A DNA stretch of 64,000 bases from Kitasatospora aureofaciens. GTDB taxonomy: Bacteria; Actinomycetota; Actinomycetes; Streptomycetales; Streptomycetaceae. This document shows, one piece after another, positions 45,137 to 54,158 of this stretch. The stretch is from contig JODU01000004.1 of assembly GCA_000720845.1 (NCBI GenBank), forward strand, positions 124,001 to 188,000, written 5' to 3'. The notes below the pieces were generated by a model. That model searched no databases, was not told the DNA's origin, and saw only the letters and a program-made list of their open reading frames with translations. Numbering within the stretch: the stretch's first letter is position 1; every line of letters starts with the position of its first letter. Both the position numbers and the translations under genes were made by a program.

Positions 45137-47335
45137 CTAGGACGCCGCCCGCACCTCCTCGCGCAGCCGGTCCGCGACCTGGGCCGGCATCGGTTCGTGC
45201 CGGGCGTAGCGGCGGTCGAAGCGGGCGGTGCCGTGCGACAGGGAGCGCAGGTCGACGGCGTAGCGGCCGATCTCGATCTCGGGAACCTCGGCCCTGACCA
45301 GGGTCCGGCCGCCGCTGGTCTGCTCGGTGCCCAGCACCTTGCCGCGCCGTCCGGACAGGTCGCTCATCACCGCGCCCACGTAGTCGTCGCCGACCAGCAC
45401 GCTCACCTCGGCCACCGGCTCCAGCAGGTGGATCCGCGCCTCGGCCGCCGCCTCCCTGAGCGCCAGCGCGCCCGCGGTCTGGAACGCGGCGTCGGAGGAG
45501 TCCACCGAGTGCGCCTTGCCGTCGAGCAGCGTGATCCGTACGTCGATCAGCGGGTGGCCCGCGGCGACGCCCTTGGCCGCCTGCGTGCGCACGCCCTTCT
45601 CGACGGACGGGATGAACTGCCGGGGCACCGCGCCGCCGACCACCTTGTCCACGAACTCGATGCCCGAGCCGCCCGGCAGCGGCTCCACCTCAATCTCGCA
45701 GATGGCGTACTGGCCGTGCCCGCCGGACTGCTTGACGTGCCGCCCGCGCCCGGCCGCCCGGCCGCCGAACGTCTCGCGCAGGGAGACCCGGTGGGGTACG
45801 ACGTCGACCTGGACGCCGTAGCGGCTGCGCAGCCGTTCCAGGGCCACGTCGGCGTGCGCCTCGCCCAGGCACCACAGCACCACCTGGTGGGTGTCCTGGT
45901 TGTGCTCCAGGCGCATCGTCGGGTCCTCGGCGACCAGCCGGGCCAGCCCCTGGGAGAGCTTGTCCTCGTCGGGTTTGCTGTGCGCCTCGATGGCGAGCGG
46001 CAGCAGCGGGTCGGGCATCTCCCAGGGCGCCATCAGCAGCGGATCGTCCTTGGCCGAGAGCGTGTCCCCGGTCTCCGCGCGGGTCAGCTTGGCCACGCAG
46101 GCGAGGTCGCCCGCGATCACGTGCGTGACCGGCCGCTGCTGTTTGCCGAACGGCGTGGACAGGGCGCCGATCCGCTCGTCGACATCGTGGTCCTCGTGAC
46201 CGCGGTCGGTCATCCCGTGCCCGGACACGTGCACCGTCTGGTCGGCGCGCAGGGTGCCGGAGAAGACGCGGACCATCGAGATCCGGCCGACGTAGGGGTC
46301 GGAGGACGTCTTGACGACCTCCGCGACCAGCGACTCCTCGGGATCGCACATCCGCAGTTCGCGTCCGGCGCCCTCGGGCGTGGTGACCCGGGGCGCCGCG
46401 CGCTCCAGGGGCGTCGGGAAGCCGCGCGTGATCAGTTCCAGGAGTTCGACCGTGCCCAGTCCCTGCCGGGCGCCCTCGGCCGCGGGGGCGGCGGCCAGGA
46501 CGGGGAAGAACACCCCGCGTGCCACGGCCCGTTCCAGATCCTCGATGAGCGTCTTGACGTCGACCTGCTCGCCGCCGAGGTAGCGCTCCATGAGGGTCTC
46601 GTCCTCGCTCTCCGAGATGATCCCCTCGATCAGCATCGAGCGGGCCTCGTCGAGCTGCGGCAGGTCGGCCTCGCCGGGTTCGGAGGCCACGCGCTCGCCC
46701 GGGGCGTAGTCGAACAGCTTCCGCGAGAGCAGCCCCACGAGCCCGGTCACGGGCGCGTGCCCGTCGGGGGCGGGCGGACCGTGCAGCGGGAGGTACAGCG
46801 GCAGTACCGCGTCGGGATCGTCGCCGCCGAAGGCCTCCGCGCAGATCCGCGTCATCTCCTCGAAGTCGGCGCGGGCGGCCTCCAGGTGCGTGACCACGAT
46901 GGCGCGCGGCATGCCGACGGCGGCGCACTCCTCCCAGAGCATCCGGGTCGAGCCGTCCACCCCGTCGGAGGCCGAGACGACGAAGAGGGCCGCGTCCGCC
47001 GCGCGCAGACCGGCCCTCAGCTCACCGACGAAGTCGGCGTACCCGGGGGTGTCCAAGAGGTTGATCTTGATGCCGTCCCATTCGACCGGCACCAGGGAGA
47101 GCTGCACGGAGCGCTGCTGGCGGTGCTCCATGTCGTCGTAGTCCGAGACGCAGCCGCCGTCCTCCACGCGGCCCGCGCGGTTCACCGCTCCCGCCGTCAG
47201 CGCGAGAGCCTCCACCAGAGTCGTCTTGCCCGATCCGGAGGGGCCGACCAGCACCACGTTCCGTACGGACGTGGGGTGGTCGGCCGCCGTTGCCCTTCCG
47301 GCGGCTCCGGGATGGGTGTGTGCCTTGTCGCCCAT
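45137..47335 (-). CDS. EF-G-like translational GTPase paralogue (EF-G2 type)
   Basis: A 732-residue protein with all EF-G domains. ATG 47335 follows GGGAGG. G1 is GPSGSGKT (31-38), where true EF-G has AHVDHGKT. G3 DTPGYADF (95-102) is intact. The G4 position reads THLE (149-152) instead of NKxD, so guanine recognition is altered. Domains II-V follow, including the beta-barrel block VEPLPGGSGIEFVDKV and the domain V end VRAEVPEIEIGRYAVDLRS. It resembles FusA2/EF-G2 proteins of actinobacteria, whose role is unclear and is not normal translocation. Confidence 0.85.
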   Translation of the reverse strand: MGDKAHTHPGAAGRATAADHPTSVRNVVLVGPSGSGKTTLVEALALTAGAVNRAGRVEDGGCVSDYDDMEHRQQRSVQLSLVPVEWDGIKINLLDTPGYADFVGELRAGLRAADAALFVVSASDGVDGSTRMLWEECAAVGMPRAIVVTHLEAARADFEEMTRICAEAFGGDDPDAVLPLYLPLHGPPAPDGHAPVTGLVGLLSRKLFDYAPGERVASEPGEADLPQLDEARSMLIEGIISESEDETLMERYLGGEQVDVKTLIEDLERAVARGVFFPVLAAAPAAEGARQGLGTVELLELITRGFPTPLERAAPRVTTPEGAGRELRMCDPEESLVAEVVKTSSDPYVGRISMVRVFSGTLRADQTVHVSGHGMTDRGHEDHDVDERIGALSTPFGKQQRPVTHVIAGDLACVAKLTRAETGDTLSAKDDPLLMAPWEMPDPLLPLAIEAHSKPDEDKLSQGLARLVAEDPTMRLEHNQDTHQVVLWCLGEAHADVALERLRSRYGVQVDVVPHRVSLRETFGGRAAGRGRHVKQSGGHGQYAICEIEVEPLPGGSGIEFVDKVVGGAVPRQFIPSVEKGVRTQAAKGVAAGHPLIDVRITLLDGKAHSVDSSDAAFQTAGALALREAAAEARIHLLEPVAEVSVLVGDDYVGAVMSDLSGRRGKVLGTEQTSGGRTLVRAEVPEIEIGRYAVDLRSLSHGTARFDRRYARHEPMPAQVADRLREEVRAAS

Positions 47336-47542
47336 GTCCTTGCCTCCCGTGCACGGTGAGGTCGTTGTGGGCGCGGACACGCGGGACCGCGTGCACTGGC
47401 GGCTCCGGCGACGCCCGCGGTCCTTCGAGCTTTCCACTCCCGTCACGCCGCGTCCATACGAAGGACCCGATCCCGCCGCCCACCGGGCGCTCACCGAGGG
47501 CTCTGGGTGCCCGGCCACCGCTCACGCGCGCGCGTGACTACG

Positions 47543-48268
47543 ATGGGCCAGCCGGTGGCCAGCAAGGGCCGCGGCGCCACACCGACCGTCGGGAAGGCCA
47601 TGCTGAACAAGTACGCGCGTGCATTTTTTACGCGTGTCCTCACACCGTTCGCCGCGTTTCTCATCCGCCGGGGCGTCAGCCCCGACACGGTCACGCTGAT
47701 CGGCACCGCCGGTGTGGTCGCGGGTGCGCTGGTCTTCTACCCCATGGGTGAGTTCTTCTGGGGCACGGTGGTGATCACGCTCTTCGTCTTCTCCGACCTC
47801 GTCGACGGCAACATGGCCCGCCAGCTGGGCCGCTCCAGCCGCTGGGGCGCGTTCCTGGACTCCACCCTCGACCGGGTCGCCGACGGCGCGATCTTCGGCG
47901 GCCTCGCCCTCTGGTACGCGGGCAACGGCGACGACAACGTCCTGTGCGCGGTGTCGATCTTCTGCCTGGCCAGCGGCCAGGTGGTGTCGTACACGAAGGC
48001 GCGCGGCGAGGCGATCGGCCTGCCGGTGGCCGTCAACGGGCTGGTCGAGCGCGCCGAGCGCCTCGTCATCTCGCTGGTCGCCGCCGGCTTCGCCGGACTG
48101 CACAAGTTCGGCGTACCCGGCATCCAGTACCTGCTGCCGGTCGCCCTGTGGATCGTCGCCGTCGGCAGCCTCGTCACCCTGGTCCAGCGGGTGGTCACGG
48201 TGCGCCGGGAGGCCGCCGAGGCGGACGCCGCCGCGCAGGAGAGCCAGGGCACCGAGGCGGCGAAGTGA
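47543..48268 (+). CDS. pgsA: Phosphatidylinositol-phosphate synthase (CDP-alcohol phosphatidyltransferase)
   Basis: A 241-residue membrane enzyme. The CDP-alcohol motif is complete: D88-G89-x2-A92-R93-x8-G102-x3-D106-x3-D110, within helix 2-3 of six. Homologues here join CDP-diacylglycerol to inositol-1-phosphate, the first lipid of the PIM pathway; the next two genes continue that pathway. ATG 47543 is used; GTG 47555 is equally possible because a TACGAT box (47539-47544) overlaps the ATG. The stop overlaps the next start (GTGA). Confidence 0.87.
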   Translation: MGQPVASKGRGATPTVGKAMLNKYARAFFTRVLTPFAAFLIRRGVSPDTVTLIGTAGVVAGALVFYPMGEFFWGTVVITLFVFSDLVDGNMARQLGRSSRWGAFLDSTLDRVADGAIFGGLALWYAGNGDDNVLCAVSIFCLASGQVVSYTKARGEAIGLPVAVNGLVERAERLVISLVAAGFAGLHKFGVPGIQYLLPVALWIVAVGSLVTLVQRVVTVRREAAEADAAAQESQGTEAAK

Positions 48269-49194
48269 GCGCTCGGGACCGCCTGACCGACGGTCTGTAC
48301 GGCGCCGGCTGGGCCACCGTGAAGAAGCTCCCCGAGCCCGCCGCCGTACGCCTCGGCCACTCCATCGCCGACCTCGCCTGGAAGCGGCGCGGCGCGGGGG
48401 TGCGCCGCCTGGAGAGCAACTACGCGCGCGTGGTGCCCGGCGCGGGTCCGGAGCGGCTCGCCGCCCTCTCGCGCGCGGGGATGCGCTCGTACCTGCGTTA
48501 CTGGATGGAGTCGTTCCGGCTCCCGGCGTGGAGCACCGAGCGGATCAAGGGCGGCTTCGCCCCCGACGACCTGCACCACCTCACCGACGGCATGGCCGCC
48601 GGCAAGGGCGTGATACTCGCCCTGCCGCACCTGGCCAACTGGGACCTCGCGGGCGCCTGGGTCACCACGAGGCTCGGCATCCCGTTCACCACGGTCGCCG
48701 AGCGCCTCAAGCCGGAGACCCTGTACGACCGTTTCGTCGCCTACCGCGAGGGCCTCGGCATGGAGGTCCTGCCGCACAGCGGCGGCACCGCCTTCGGCAC
48801 GCTGGCCCGGCGGCTGCGCGACGGCGGCCTGGTCTGCCTGGTCGCCGACCGCGACCTGTCCGCCTCCGGCGTGGAGGTCGACTTCTTCGGCGAGACGGCC
48901 CGGATGCCCGCCGGACCCGCCCTGCTCGCCCAGCAGACGGGCGCGCTGCTGCTGCCGGTGACGCTCTGGTACGACGACTCGCCCGTGATGCGGGGCCGGG
49001 TGCACCCGGCGGTCGAGGTGCCCGGGTCAGGCACCCGGGCCGAAAAGACGTCTGTCATGACACAGGCGCTGGCCGACGCCTTCGCCACGGGGATCGCCGA
49101 CCATCCGGAGGACTGGCACATGCTGCAGCGCTTGTGGCTGAAGGACCTCGACCCCGCCAAGGCGCCCGGGGCCCGAGAGCGGGGCGCCCAGTGA
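48265..49194 (+). CDS. PIM acyltransferase (PatA/HtrB-like)
   Basis: A 309-residue lipid acyltransferase of the LpxL/HtrB superfamily. The catalytic HX4-type box is seen as LPHLANWDLAGAWV, followed by LVADRDLSASGVEVDFFGE and MPAGPALLAQQTGALLLPV. Between pgsA and pimA it should acylate the mannose of phosphatidylinositol mannoside. GTG 48265 overlaps the pgsA stop, and its own stop overlaps pimA. Peripheral to the inner membrane face. Confidence 0.87.
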   Translation: MSARDRLTDGLYGAGWATVKKLPEPAAVRLGHSIADLAWKRRGAGVRRLESNYARVVPGAGPERLAALSRAGMRSYLRYWMESFRLPAWSTERIKGGFAPDDLHHLTDGMAAGKGVILALPHLANWDLAGAWVTTRLGIPFTTVAERLKPETLYDRFVAYREGLGMEVLPHSGGTAFGTLARRLRDGGLVCLVADRDLSASGVEVDFFGETARMPAGPALLAQQTGALLLPVTLWYDDSPVMRGRVHPAVEVPGSGTRAEKTSVMTQALADAFATGIADHPEDWHMLQRLWLKDLDPAKAPGARERGAQ

Positions 49195-50354
49195 GGATCG
49201 GCATCGTCTGCCCGTACTCCTGGGACGTGCCGGGCGGCGTCCAGTTCCACATCCGCGACCTCGCCGAGTACTTCATCCGGCTCGGCCACGAGGTGTCCGT
49301 CCTCGCCCCGGCCGACGACGACACCCCGCTGCCTGCGTACGTCGTCTCCGCCGGCCGCGCGGTGCCGGTGCCGTACAACGGCTCGGTGGCCCGGCTGAAC
49401 TTCGGCTTCCTGTCCGCGGCCCGGGTCCGGCGCTGGCTGCACGAGGGCGCCTTCGACGTCATCCACATCCACGAGCCGACCTCGCCCTCGCTGGGCCTGC
49501 TGACCTGCTGGGCGGCGCAGGGCCCGATCGTGGCCACCTTCCACACCTCCAACCCGCGCTCCCGCGCGATGATCGCCGCGTACGCGATCCTCCAGGCCGC
49601 CCTGGAGAAGATCAGCGCCCGGATCGCCGTGAGCGAGTACGCCCGGCGCACGCTCGTCGAGCACCTGGGCGGCGACGCGGTCGTCATCCCCAACGGCGTC
49701 GACGTCGACTTCTTCGCCGACGCGCGGCCCAAGCCCGAGTGGCAGGGCGACACGATCGGCTTCATCGGGCGCATCGACGAGCCCCGCAAGGGCCTGCCGG
49801 TGCTCATGCGGGCGCTGCCCGCCATCCTCGCCGCCCGCCCGCAGGCCCGGCTGCTCGTCGCCGGGCGCGGGGACGAGGAGGAGGCCGTCGAGAGCCTGCC
49901 CAGGGAGCTGCGTTCCCGCGTGGAGTTCCTCGGCATGATCAGCGACCAGGACAAGGCCCGCCTCCTGCGCAGCGTCGACCTGTACGTGGCGCCCAACACC
50001 GGCGGCGAGAGCTTCGGCATCATCCTGGTCGAGGCCATGTCGGCCGGCGCCCCCGTCCTCGCCTCCGACCTGGACGCCTTCGCCCAGGTCCTCGACCAGG
50101 GCGAAGCCGGCGAACTGTTCCCCAACGAGGACGCGGACGCCCTGGCCGAGGCGGCCGTACGCCTGCTGGCCGACCCGGAACGCCGGACCGTGCTGCGGGA
50201 GCGGGGCAGCGCCCACGTACGGCGCTTCGACTGGTCCACCGTGGGCGCGGACATCCTGTCCGTCTACGAGACGGTCACCGCGGGAGCGGCGGCGGTGGCG
50301 GCGGACGACCGCGCGACGGGCCTGCGGGCCCGCTTCGGCCTGGCGAGGGACTGA
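49191..50354 (+). CDS. pimA: Phosphatidylinositol alpha-mannosyltransferase
   Basis: A 387-residue GT4 glycosyltransferase with two Rossmann domains. Seen: CPYSWDVPGGVQFHIRDLAEY at the N-terminus, IHIHEPTSPSLG, IPNGVDVDFF and the GDP-mannose block YVAPNTGGESFGIILVEAMSAGAPVLAS (E-x7-E). It transfers the first mannose from GDP-mannose to phosphatidylinositol. GTG 49191 overlaps the acyltransferase stop. The C-terminal 30 residues are Ala-rich. Confidence 0.9.
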   Translation: MRIGIVCPYSWDVPGGVQFHIRDLAEYFIRLGHEVSVLAPADDDTPLPAYVVSAGRAVPVPYNGSVARLNFGFLSAARVRRWLHEGAFDVIHIHEPTSPSLGLLTCWAAQGPIVATFHTSNPRSRAMIAAYAILQAALEKISARIAVSEYARRTLVEHLGGDAVVIPNGVDVDFFADARPKPEWQGDTIGFIGRIDEPRKGLPVLMRALPAILAARPQARLLVAGRGDEEEAVESLPRELRSRVEFLGMISDQDKARLLRSVDLYVAPNTGGESFGIILVEAMSAGAPVLASDLDAFAQVLDQGEAGELFPNEDADALAEAAVRLLADPERRTVLRERGSAHVRRFDWSTVGADILSVYETVTAGAAAVAADDRATGLRARFGLARD

Positions 50355-50412
50355 CCCACCGGCGCACGGGGCCCCACCGGACGCGCTCGGTCCACCGATA
50401 GGGTTGCGGCCC

Positions 50413-50955
50413 GTGACCGCAACCCTGATCTGGATCCTGGTCGTCCTCGTCGCCGTCGGCCTGTACCTCAGCTGGACGGCGGGCCGCCTGGACCGGCTGC
50501 ACGCCCGGATCGACGCCGCCCGTGCCGCCCTGGACGCACAGCTGCTGCGCAGGGCGTCCGTGGCCCAGGAACTCGCCACCTCCGGTGTGCTCGACCCGGC
50601 CGCCTCCATGGTTCTCTACGAGGCCGCACACGCCGCCCGGCAGGCCGAGGAGGAGCAGCGGGAGGTCGCCGAGAGCGAGCTGAGCCAGGCACTGCGCGCC
50701 GTGTTCGCCGACGCACCCCAGGTGGACGTGTTGCGCGAGGCGCCCGGGGGAGAGGAGACCGCCCGCGAACTGGCCGAGGCCGTACGGCGGGTGCCGATGG
50801 CCCGGCGCTTCCACAACGACGCGGTGGGTGCCGCGCGCAGACTGCGCGAGCACCGCAAGGTCCGCTGGTTCCGCCTCGCCGGGCACGCGCCCTTCCCGCT
50901 GGCCTTCGAAATGGACGACGAGTCGCCGGCGGCCCTGGTGGAGCGGGCGGCGTAG
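50413..50955 (+). CDS. LemA-like membrane-anchored coiled-coil protein
   Basis: A 180-residue protein. One N-terminal membrane helix (LIWILVVLVAVGLYLSW) is followed by a helical region with RIDAARAALDAQLLRRASVAQELA, similar to the LemA signature (a membrane anchor, then AxxxLDxxLxRR). LemA function is unknown. In mycobacteria this position after pimA is held by a Nudix gene (recalled), but I see no Nudix box here. TAGGGT at 50399-50404 ends 8 bp before GTG 50413, so it is probably leaderless. Confidence 0.6.
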   Translation: MTATLIWILVVLVAVGLYLSWTAGRLDRLHARIDAARAALDAQLLRRASVAQELATSGVLDPAASMVLYEAAHAARQAEEEQREVAESELSQALRAVFADAPQVDVLREAPGGEETARELAEAVRRVPMARRFHNDAVGAARRLREHRKVRWFRLAGHAPFPLAFEMDDESPAALVERAA

Positions 50956-51067
50956 CGCACCCGCAGGCGAAAACGATCCACCGCCTTGTCATTGGCCCTT
51001 GCTGTGGCCTGCTCGCCTCACGTTTCCTCGTTGCTGCAGAAACCCCCTTCTCCTCAGCGAGGTACCC

Positions 51068-51979
51068 GTGTCCAGCACGCTCTCCGAAAACCAGGCACCC
51101 GAGACCGGCACCGCCCGGGTGAAGCGCGGCATGGCCGAGCAGCTCAAGGGCGGCGTCATCATGGACGTCGTCACGCCGGAGCAGGCGAAGATCGCCGAGG
51201 ACGCGGGCGCCGTGGCCGTCATGGCCCTGGAGCGGGTCCCGGCCGACATCCGCAAGGACGGCGGCGTGGCCCGGATGTCCGACCCGGACATGATCGAGGG
51301 CATCATCGACGCCGTCTCCATCCCGGTGATGGCCAAGTCCCGCATCGGCCACTTCGTGGAGGCCCAGGTCCTGCAGTCCCTCGGCGTCGACTACATCGAC
51401 GAGTCCGAGGTCCTCACCCCGGCCGACGAGGTCAACCACAGCGACAAGTTCGCCTTCACCACCCCCTTCGTCTGCGGCGCCACCAACCTGGGCGAGGCCC
51501 TGCGCCGCATCGCCGAGGGCGCGGCCATGATCCGCTCCAAGGGCGAGGCCGGCACCGGCAACGTCGTCGAGGCCGTCCGCCACCTGCGCCAGATCAAGAA
51601 CGAGATCGCCCGGCTGCGCGGCTGTGACAACAACGAGCTGTACGCCGCCGCCAAGGAGCTGCGCGCCCCCTACGAGCTGGTCAAGGAGGTCTCGGAGCTG
51701 GGCAGGCTCCCGGTCGTCCTCTTCTCCGCCGGCGGTGTCGCCACCCCGGCCGACGCCGCGCTCATGCGCCAGCTCGGCGCCGAGGGCGTCTTCGTCGGCT
51801 CCGGCATCTTCAAGTCCGGCGACCCCGCCAAGCGCGCCGCCGCCATCGTGAAGGCCACCACCTTCTACGACGACCCGAAGATCATTGCGGACGCGTCCCG
51901 CAACCTCGGCGAGGCCATGGTCGGCATCAACTGCGACACCCTCCCCGAGGCCGAGCGCTACGCCAACCGCGGCTGGTAA
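51068..51979 (+). CDS. pdxS: Pyridoxal 5'-phosphate synthase subunit PdxS
   Basis: A 303-residue TIM-barrel subunit that builds PLP from ribose-5-phosphate, glyceraldehyde-3-phosphate and ammonia. Conserved text is complete: VKRGMAEQLKGGVIMDVV, the Lys-bearing VMAKSRIGHFVEAQ, GTGNVVEAVRHLR and the phosphate loop FSAGGVATPADAALM. GTG 51068 follows GCGAGG. pdxT starts 13 bp after its stop; the two subunits form a 24-mer. Confidence 0.96.
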   Translation: MSSTLSENQAPETGTARVKRGMAEQLKGGVIMDVVTPEQAKIAEDAGAVAVMALERVPADIRKDGGVARMSDPDMIEGIIDAVSIPVMAKSRIGHFVEAQVLQSLGVDYIDESEVLTPADEVNHSDKFAFTTPFVCGATNLGEALRRIAEGAAMIRSKGEAGTGNVVEAVRHLRQIKNEIARLRGCDNNELYAAAKELRAPYELVKEVSELGRLPVVLFSAGGVATPADAALMRQLGAEGVFVGSGIFKSGDPAKRAAAIVKATTFYDDPKIIADASRNLGEAMVGINCDTLPEAERYANRGW

Positions 51980-51992
51980 GGCACCCGAACCC

Positions 51993-52601
51993 ATGAGTGA
52001 CACCCCCGTCATCGGCGTCCTGGCCCTCCAGGGCGACGTACGGGAGCACCTCGTCGCCCTGGCCGTGGCCGACGCCGTGGCCAGGCCGGTGAGGCGCCCC
52101 GAAGAACTCGCCGAGGTGGACGGCCTGGTCGTCCCCGGCGGCGAGTCCACCACCATCTCCAAGCTCGCCGTCCTCTTCGGAGTGATGGACCCCCTCCGCG
52201 CGCGCGTGCGCGACGGCATGCCCGTCTACGGCACCTGTGCCGGCATGATCATGCTGGCCGACAAGATCCTCGACCCGCGCTCCGGGCAGGAGACGGTCGG
52301 CGGCATCGACATGATCGTGCGCCGCAACGCCTTCGGCCGGCAGAACGAGTCCTTCGAGGCCGCCGTCGACGTCAAGGGCGTCGAGGGCGCTCCCGTGGAG
52401 GGCGTCTTCATCCGCGCCCCCTGGGTCGAGTCCGTGGGAGCCGCCGTCGAGGTGCTCGCCCAGCACGACGGCCACATCGTCGCCGTCCGCCAGGGCAACG
52501 CGCTGGCCACGTCGTTCCACCCGGAGCTGACCGGCGACCACCGTGTGCACCGGCTCTTCGCCGAGATGGTGCGCGCGAACCTGGCGGCGGAGTCCTTGTA
52601 G
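51993..52601 (+). CDS. pdxT: Glutaminase subunit of PLP synthase, PdxT
   Basis: A 202-residue class I glutaminase giving ammonia to PdxS. The triad is present: Cys in YGTCAGMIML, and His and Glu in SFHPELTGD. The PGGESTT oxyanion block is intact. ATG 51993 lies 13 bp after pdxS. Its stop (TAG) overlaps a TAGGAT -10-like box that may serve yebC. Confidence 0.95.
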   Translation: MSDTPVIGVLALQGDVREHLVALAVADAVARPVRRPEELAEVDGLVVPGGESTTISKLAVLFGVMDPLRARVRDGMPVYGTCAGMIMLADKILDPRSGQETVGGIDMIVRRNAFGRQNESFEAAVDVKGVEGAPVEGVFIRAPWVESVGAAVEVLAQHDGHIVAVRQGNALATSFHPELTGDHRVHRLFAEMVRANLAAESL

Positions 52602-52648
52602 GATTCCTCCGTTCGTACAAAGACGGGTTACGCGAAGGAGACAGGCAG

Positions 52649-53401
52649 ATGTCCGGCCACTCTAAATGGGCCACGACGAAGCACAAGAAGGCCGTCATCG
52701 ATGCCAAGCGCGGCAAGCTCTTCGCGAAGCTGATCAAGAACATCGAGGTCGCGGCCCGCATGGGTGGTGCCGACATCGACGGCAACCCGACGCTGTACGA
52801 CGCCATCCAGAAGGCGAAGAAGCAGTCGGTCCCGAACAAGAACATCGACTCCGCGGTCAAGCGCGGCGCCGGCCTGGAGGCCGGTGGCGCCGACTACGAG
52901 ACGATCATGTATGAGGGCTACGGTCCCAACGGCGTCGCGGTGCTCATCGAGTGCCTCACCGACAACCGCAACCGCGCCGCCTCCGACGTCCGCGTCGCCA
53001 TGACCCGCAACGGCGGCTCCATGGCCGACCCGGGCTCGGTGTCGTACCTCTTCAACCGCAAGGGCGTCGTGATCGTGCCCAAGGGCGAGCTGGGCGAGGA
53101 CGACGTCCTCGGCGCCGTCCTTGACGCGGGCGCCGAGGAGGTCAACGACCTCGGCGAGTCCTTCGAGGTGCTCAGCGAGGCCACCGACCTGGTCGCGGTC
53201 CGCACCGCCCTCCAGGAGGCCGGCATCGACTACGAGTCCGCCGACGCCAACTTCGTCCCGACCATGCAGGTCGAGCTGGACGAGGAGGGCGCGCGGAAGA
53301 TCTTCCGGCTGATCGACGCCCTGGAGGACAGCGACGACGTGCAGAACGTCTTCGCCAACTTCGACGTGAGCGACGAGATCATGGAGAAGGTCGACGCGTA
53401 A
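52649..53401 (+). CDS. yebC: YebC/PmpR-family protein
   Basis: A 250-residue protein of the conserved YebC family. The N-terminus SGHSKWATTKHKKAVIDAKRG and the later GYGPNGVAVLIECLTDNRNRA are diagnostic. The family acts in translation or transcription regulation; its position before ruvCAB is widely kept. ATG 52649 follows AAGGAGA. A 12-bp terminator follows at 53418-53448, so ruvC has its own promoter. Confidence 0.95.
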   Translation: MSGHSKWATTKHKKAVIDAKRGKLFAKLIKNIEVAARMGGADIDGNPTLYDAIQKAKKQSVPNKNIDSAVKRGAGLEAGGADYETIMYEGYGPNGVAVLIECLTDNRNRAASDVRVAMTRNGGSMADPGSVSYLFNRKGVVIVPKGELGEDDVLGAVLDAGAEEVNDLGESFEVLSEATDLVAVRTALQEAGIDYESADANFVPTMQVELDEEGARKIFRLIDALEDSDDVQNVFANFDVSDEIMEKVDA

Positions 53402-53417
53402 CGCGCCCCCTGCTCAG

Positions 53418-53448
53418 CGGGCCGACGGGGACACAACCCGTCGGCCCG
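53418..53448. terminator. Terminator after yebC
   Basis: 12-bp perfect stem CGGGCCGACGGG/CCCGTCGGCCCG with a 7-nt loop. Confidence 0.82.
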
Positions 53449-53453
53449 TCGCG

Positions 53454-53482
53454 TTGTCGGCGGCACCCGATAGCCTTACGCA
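53454..53482 (+). promoter_or_regulatory. Putative ruvCAB promoter
   Basis: TTGTCG (53454-53459), 17-bp spacer, TACGCA (53477-53482), directly after the yebC terminator. Confidence 0.55.
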
Positions 53483-53591
53483 AGTCAATGATCACCGTCC
53501 ATGGACCGCAACCATCAATCGGGCAACTCCGATGGTGACCAGACAGGTCCGCGAGAGCGGCGGCGGTTCAGCCGCAAAGGAGGGGCCGGCG

Positions 53592-54158
53592 TTGCGTGTG
53601 CTGGGGGTGGACCCGGGGCTGACCCGCTGCGGGGTCGGGGTCGTGGAGGGCGTCGCGGGCCGGCCGCTCACCATGATCGGCGTCGGCGTCGTCCGCACGC
53701 CCGCGGACGCCGACCTCGGCCACCGCCTCGTCGCCGTCGAGCAGGGCATCGAGGCGTGGCTGGACGAGCACCGGCCGGAATTCGTCGCCGTGGAGCGCGT
53801 CTTCAGCCAGCACAACGTCCGCACCGTCATGGGCACCGCCCAGGCCAGCGCGGTGGCGATCCTGTGCGCCTCCCGCCGCGGCATCCCCGTCGCCCTGCAC
53901 ACGCCCAGCGAGGTCAAGGCGGCCGTCACCGGCAGCGGACGCGCCGACAAGGCGCAGGTCGGTGCCATGGTCACTCGCCTGCTGCGGCTCGCCGCCCCGC
54001 CCAAGCCGGCCGACGCCGCCGACGCCCTCGCCCTCGCCATCTGCCACATCTGGCGCGCCCCCGCGCACAGCCGCCTCCAGCAGGCCGTGGCCCTGCACGC
54101 CTCCCAGGGCCCGCGCCGCCCGCAGACCTCCCACCCCCCGAAAGGCCGCCCCGCATGA
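53592..54158 (+). CDS. ruvC: Holliday-junction resolvase RuvC
   Basis: A 188-residue RNase-H-fold nuclease. Catalytic acidic residues sit in LGVDPGL (Asp7), VAVERVF (Glu) and the C-terminal KPADAADALALAICH (two Asp). TTG 53592 is chosen because AAAGGAGG (53576-53583) lies 7-8 bp before it and the fold begins at once; longer frames add an unrelated basic leader. The stop overlaps the ruvA ATG. It cuts junctions after RuvAB branch migration. Confidence 0.93.
   Translation: MRVLGVDPGLTRCGVGVVEGVAGRPLTMIGVGVVRTPADADLGHRLVAVEQGIEAWLDEHRPEFVAVERVFSQHNVRTVMGTAQASAVAILCASRRGIPVALHTPSEVKAAVTGSGRADKAQVGAMVTRLLRLAAPPKPADAADALALAICHIWRAPAHSRLQQAVALHASQGPRRPQTSHPPKGRPA

Noticed and set aside
53454..53591. 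Longer RuvC start in the same frame
   Set aside because: It would add a basic leader crossing the promoter and the AAAGGAGG site that clearly serves TTG 53592.
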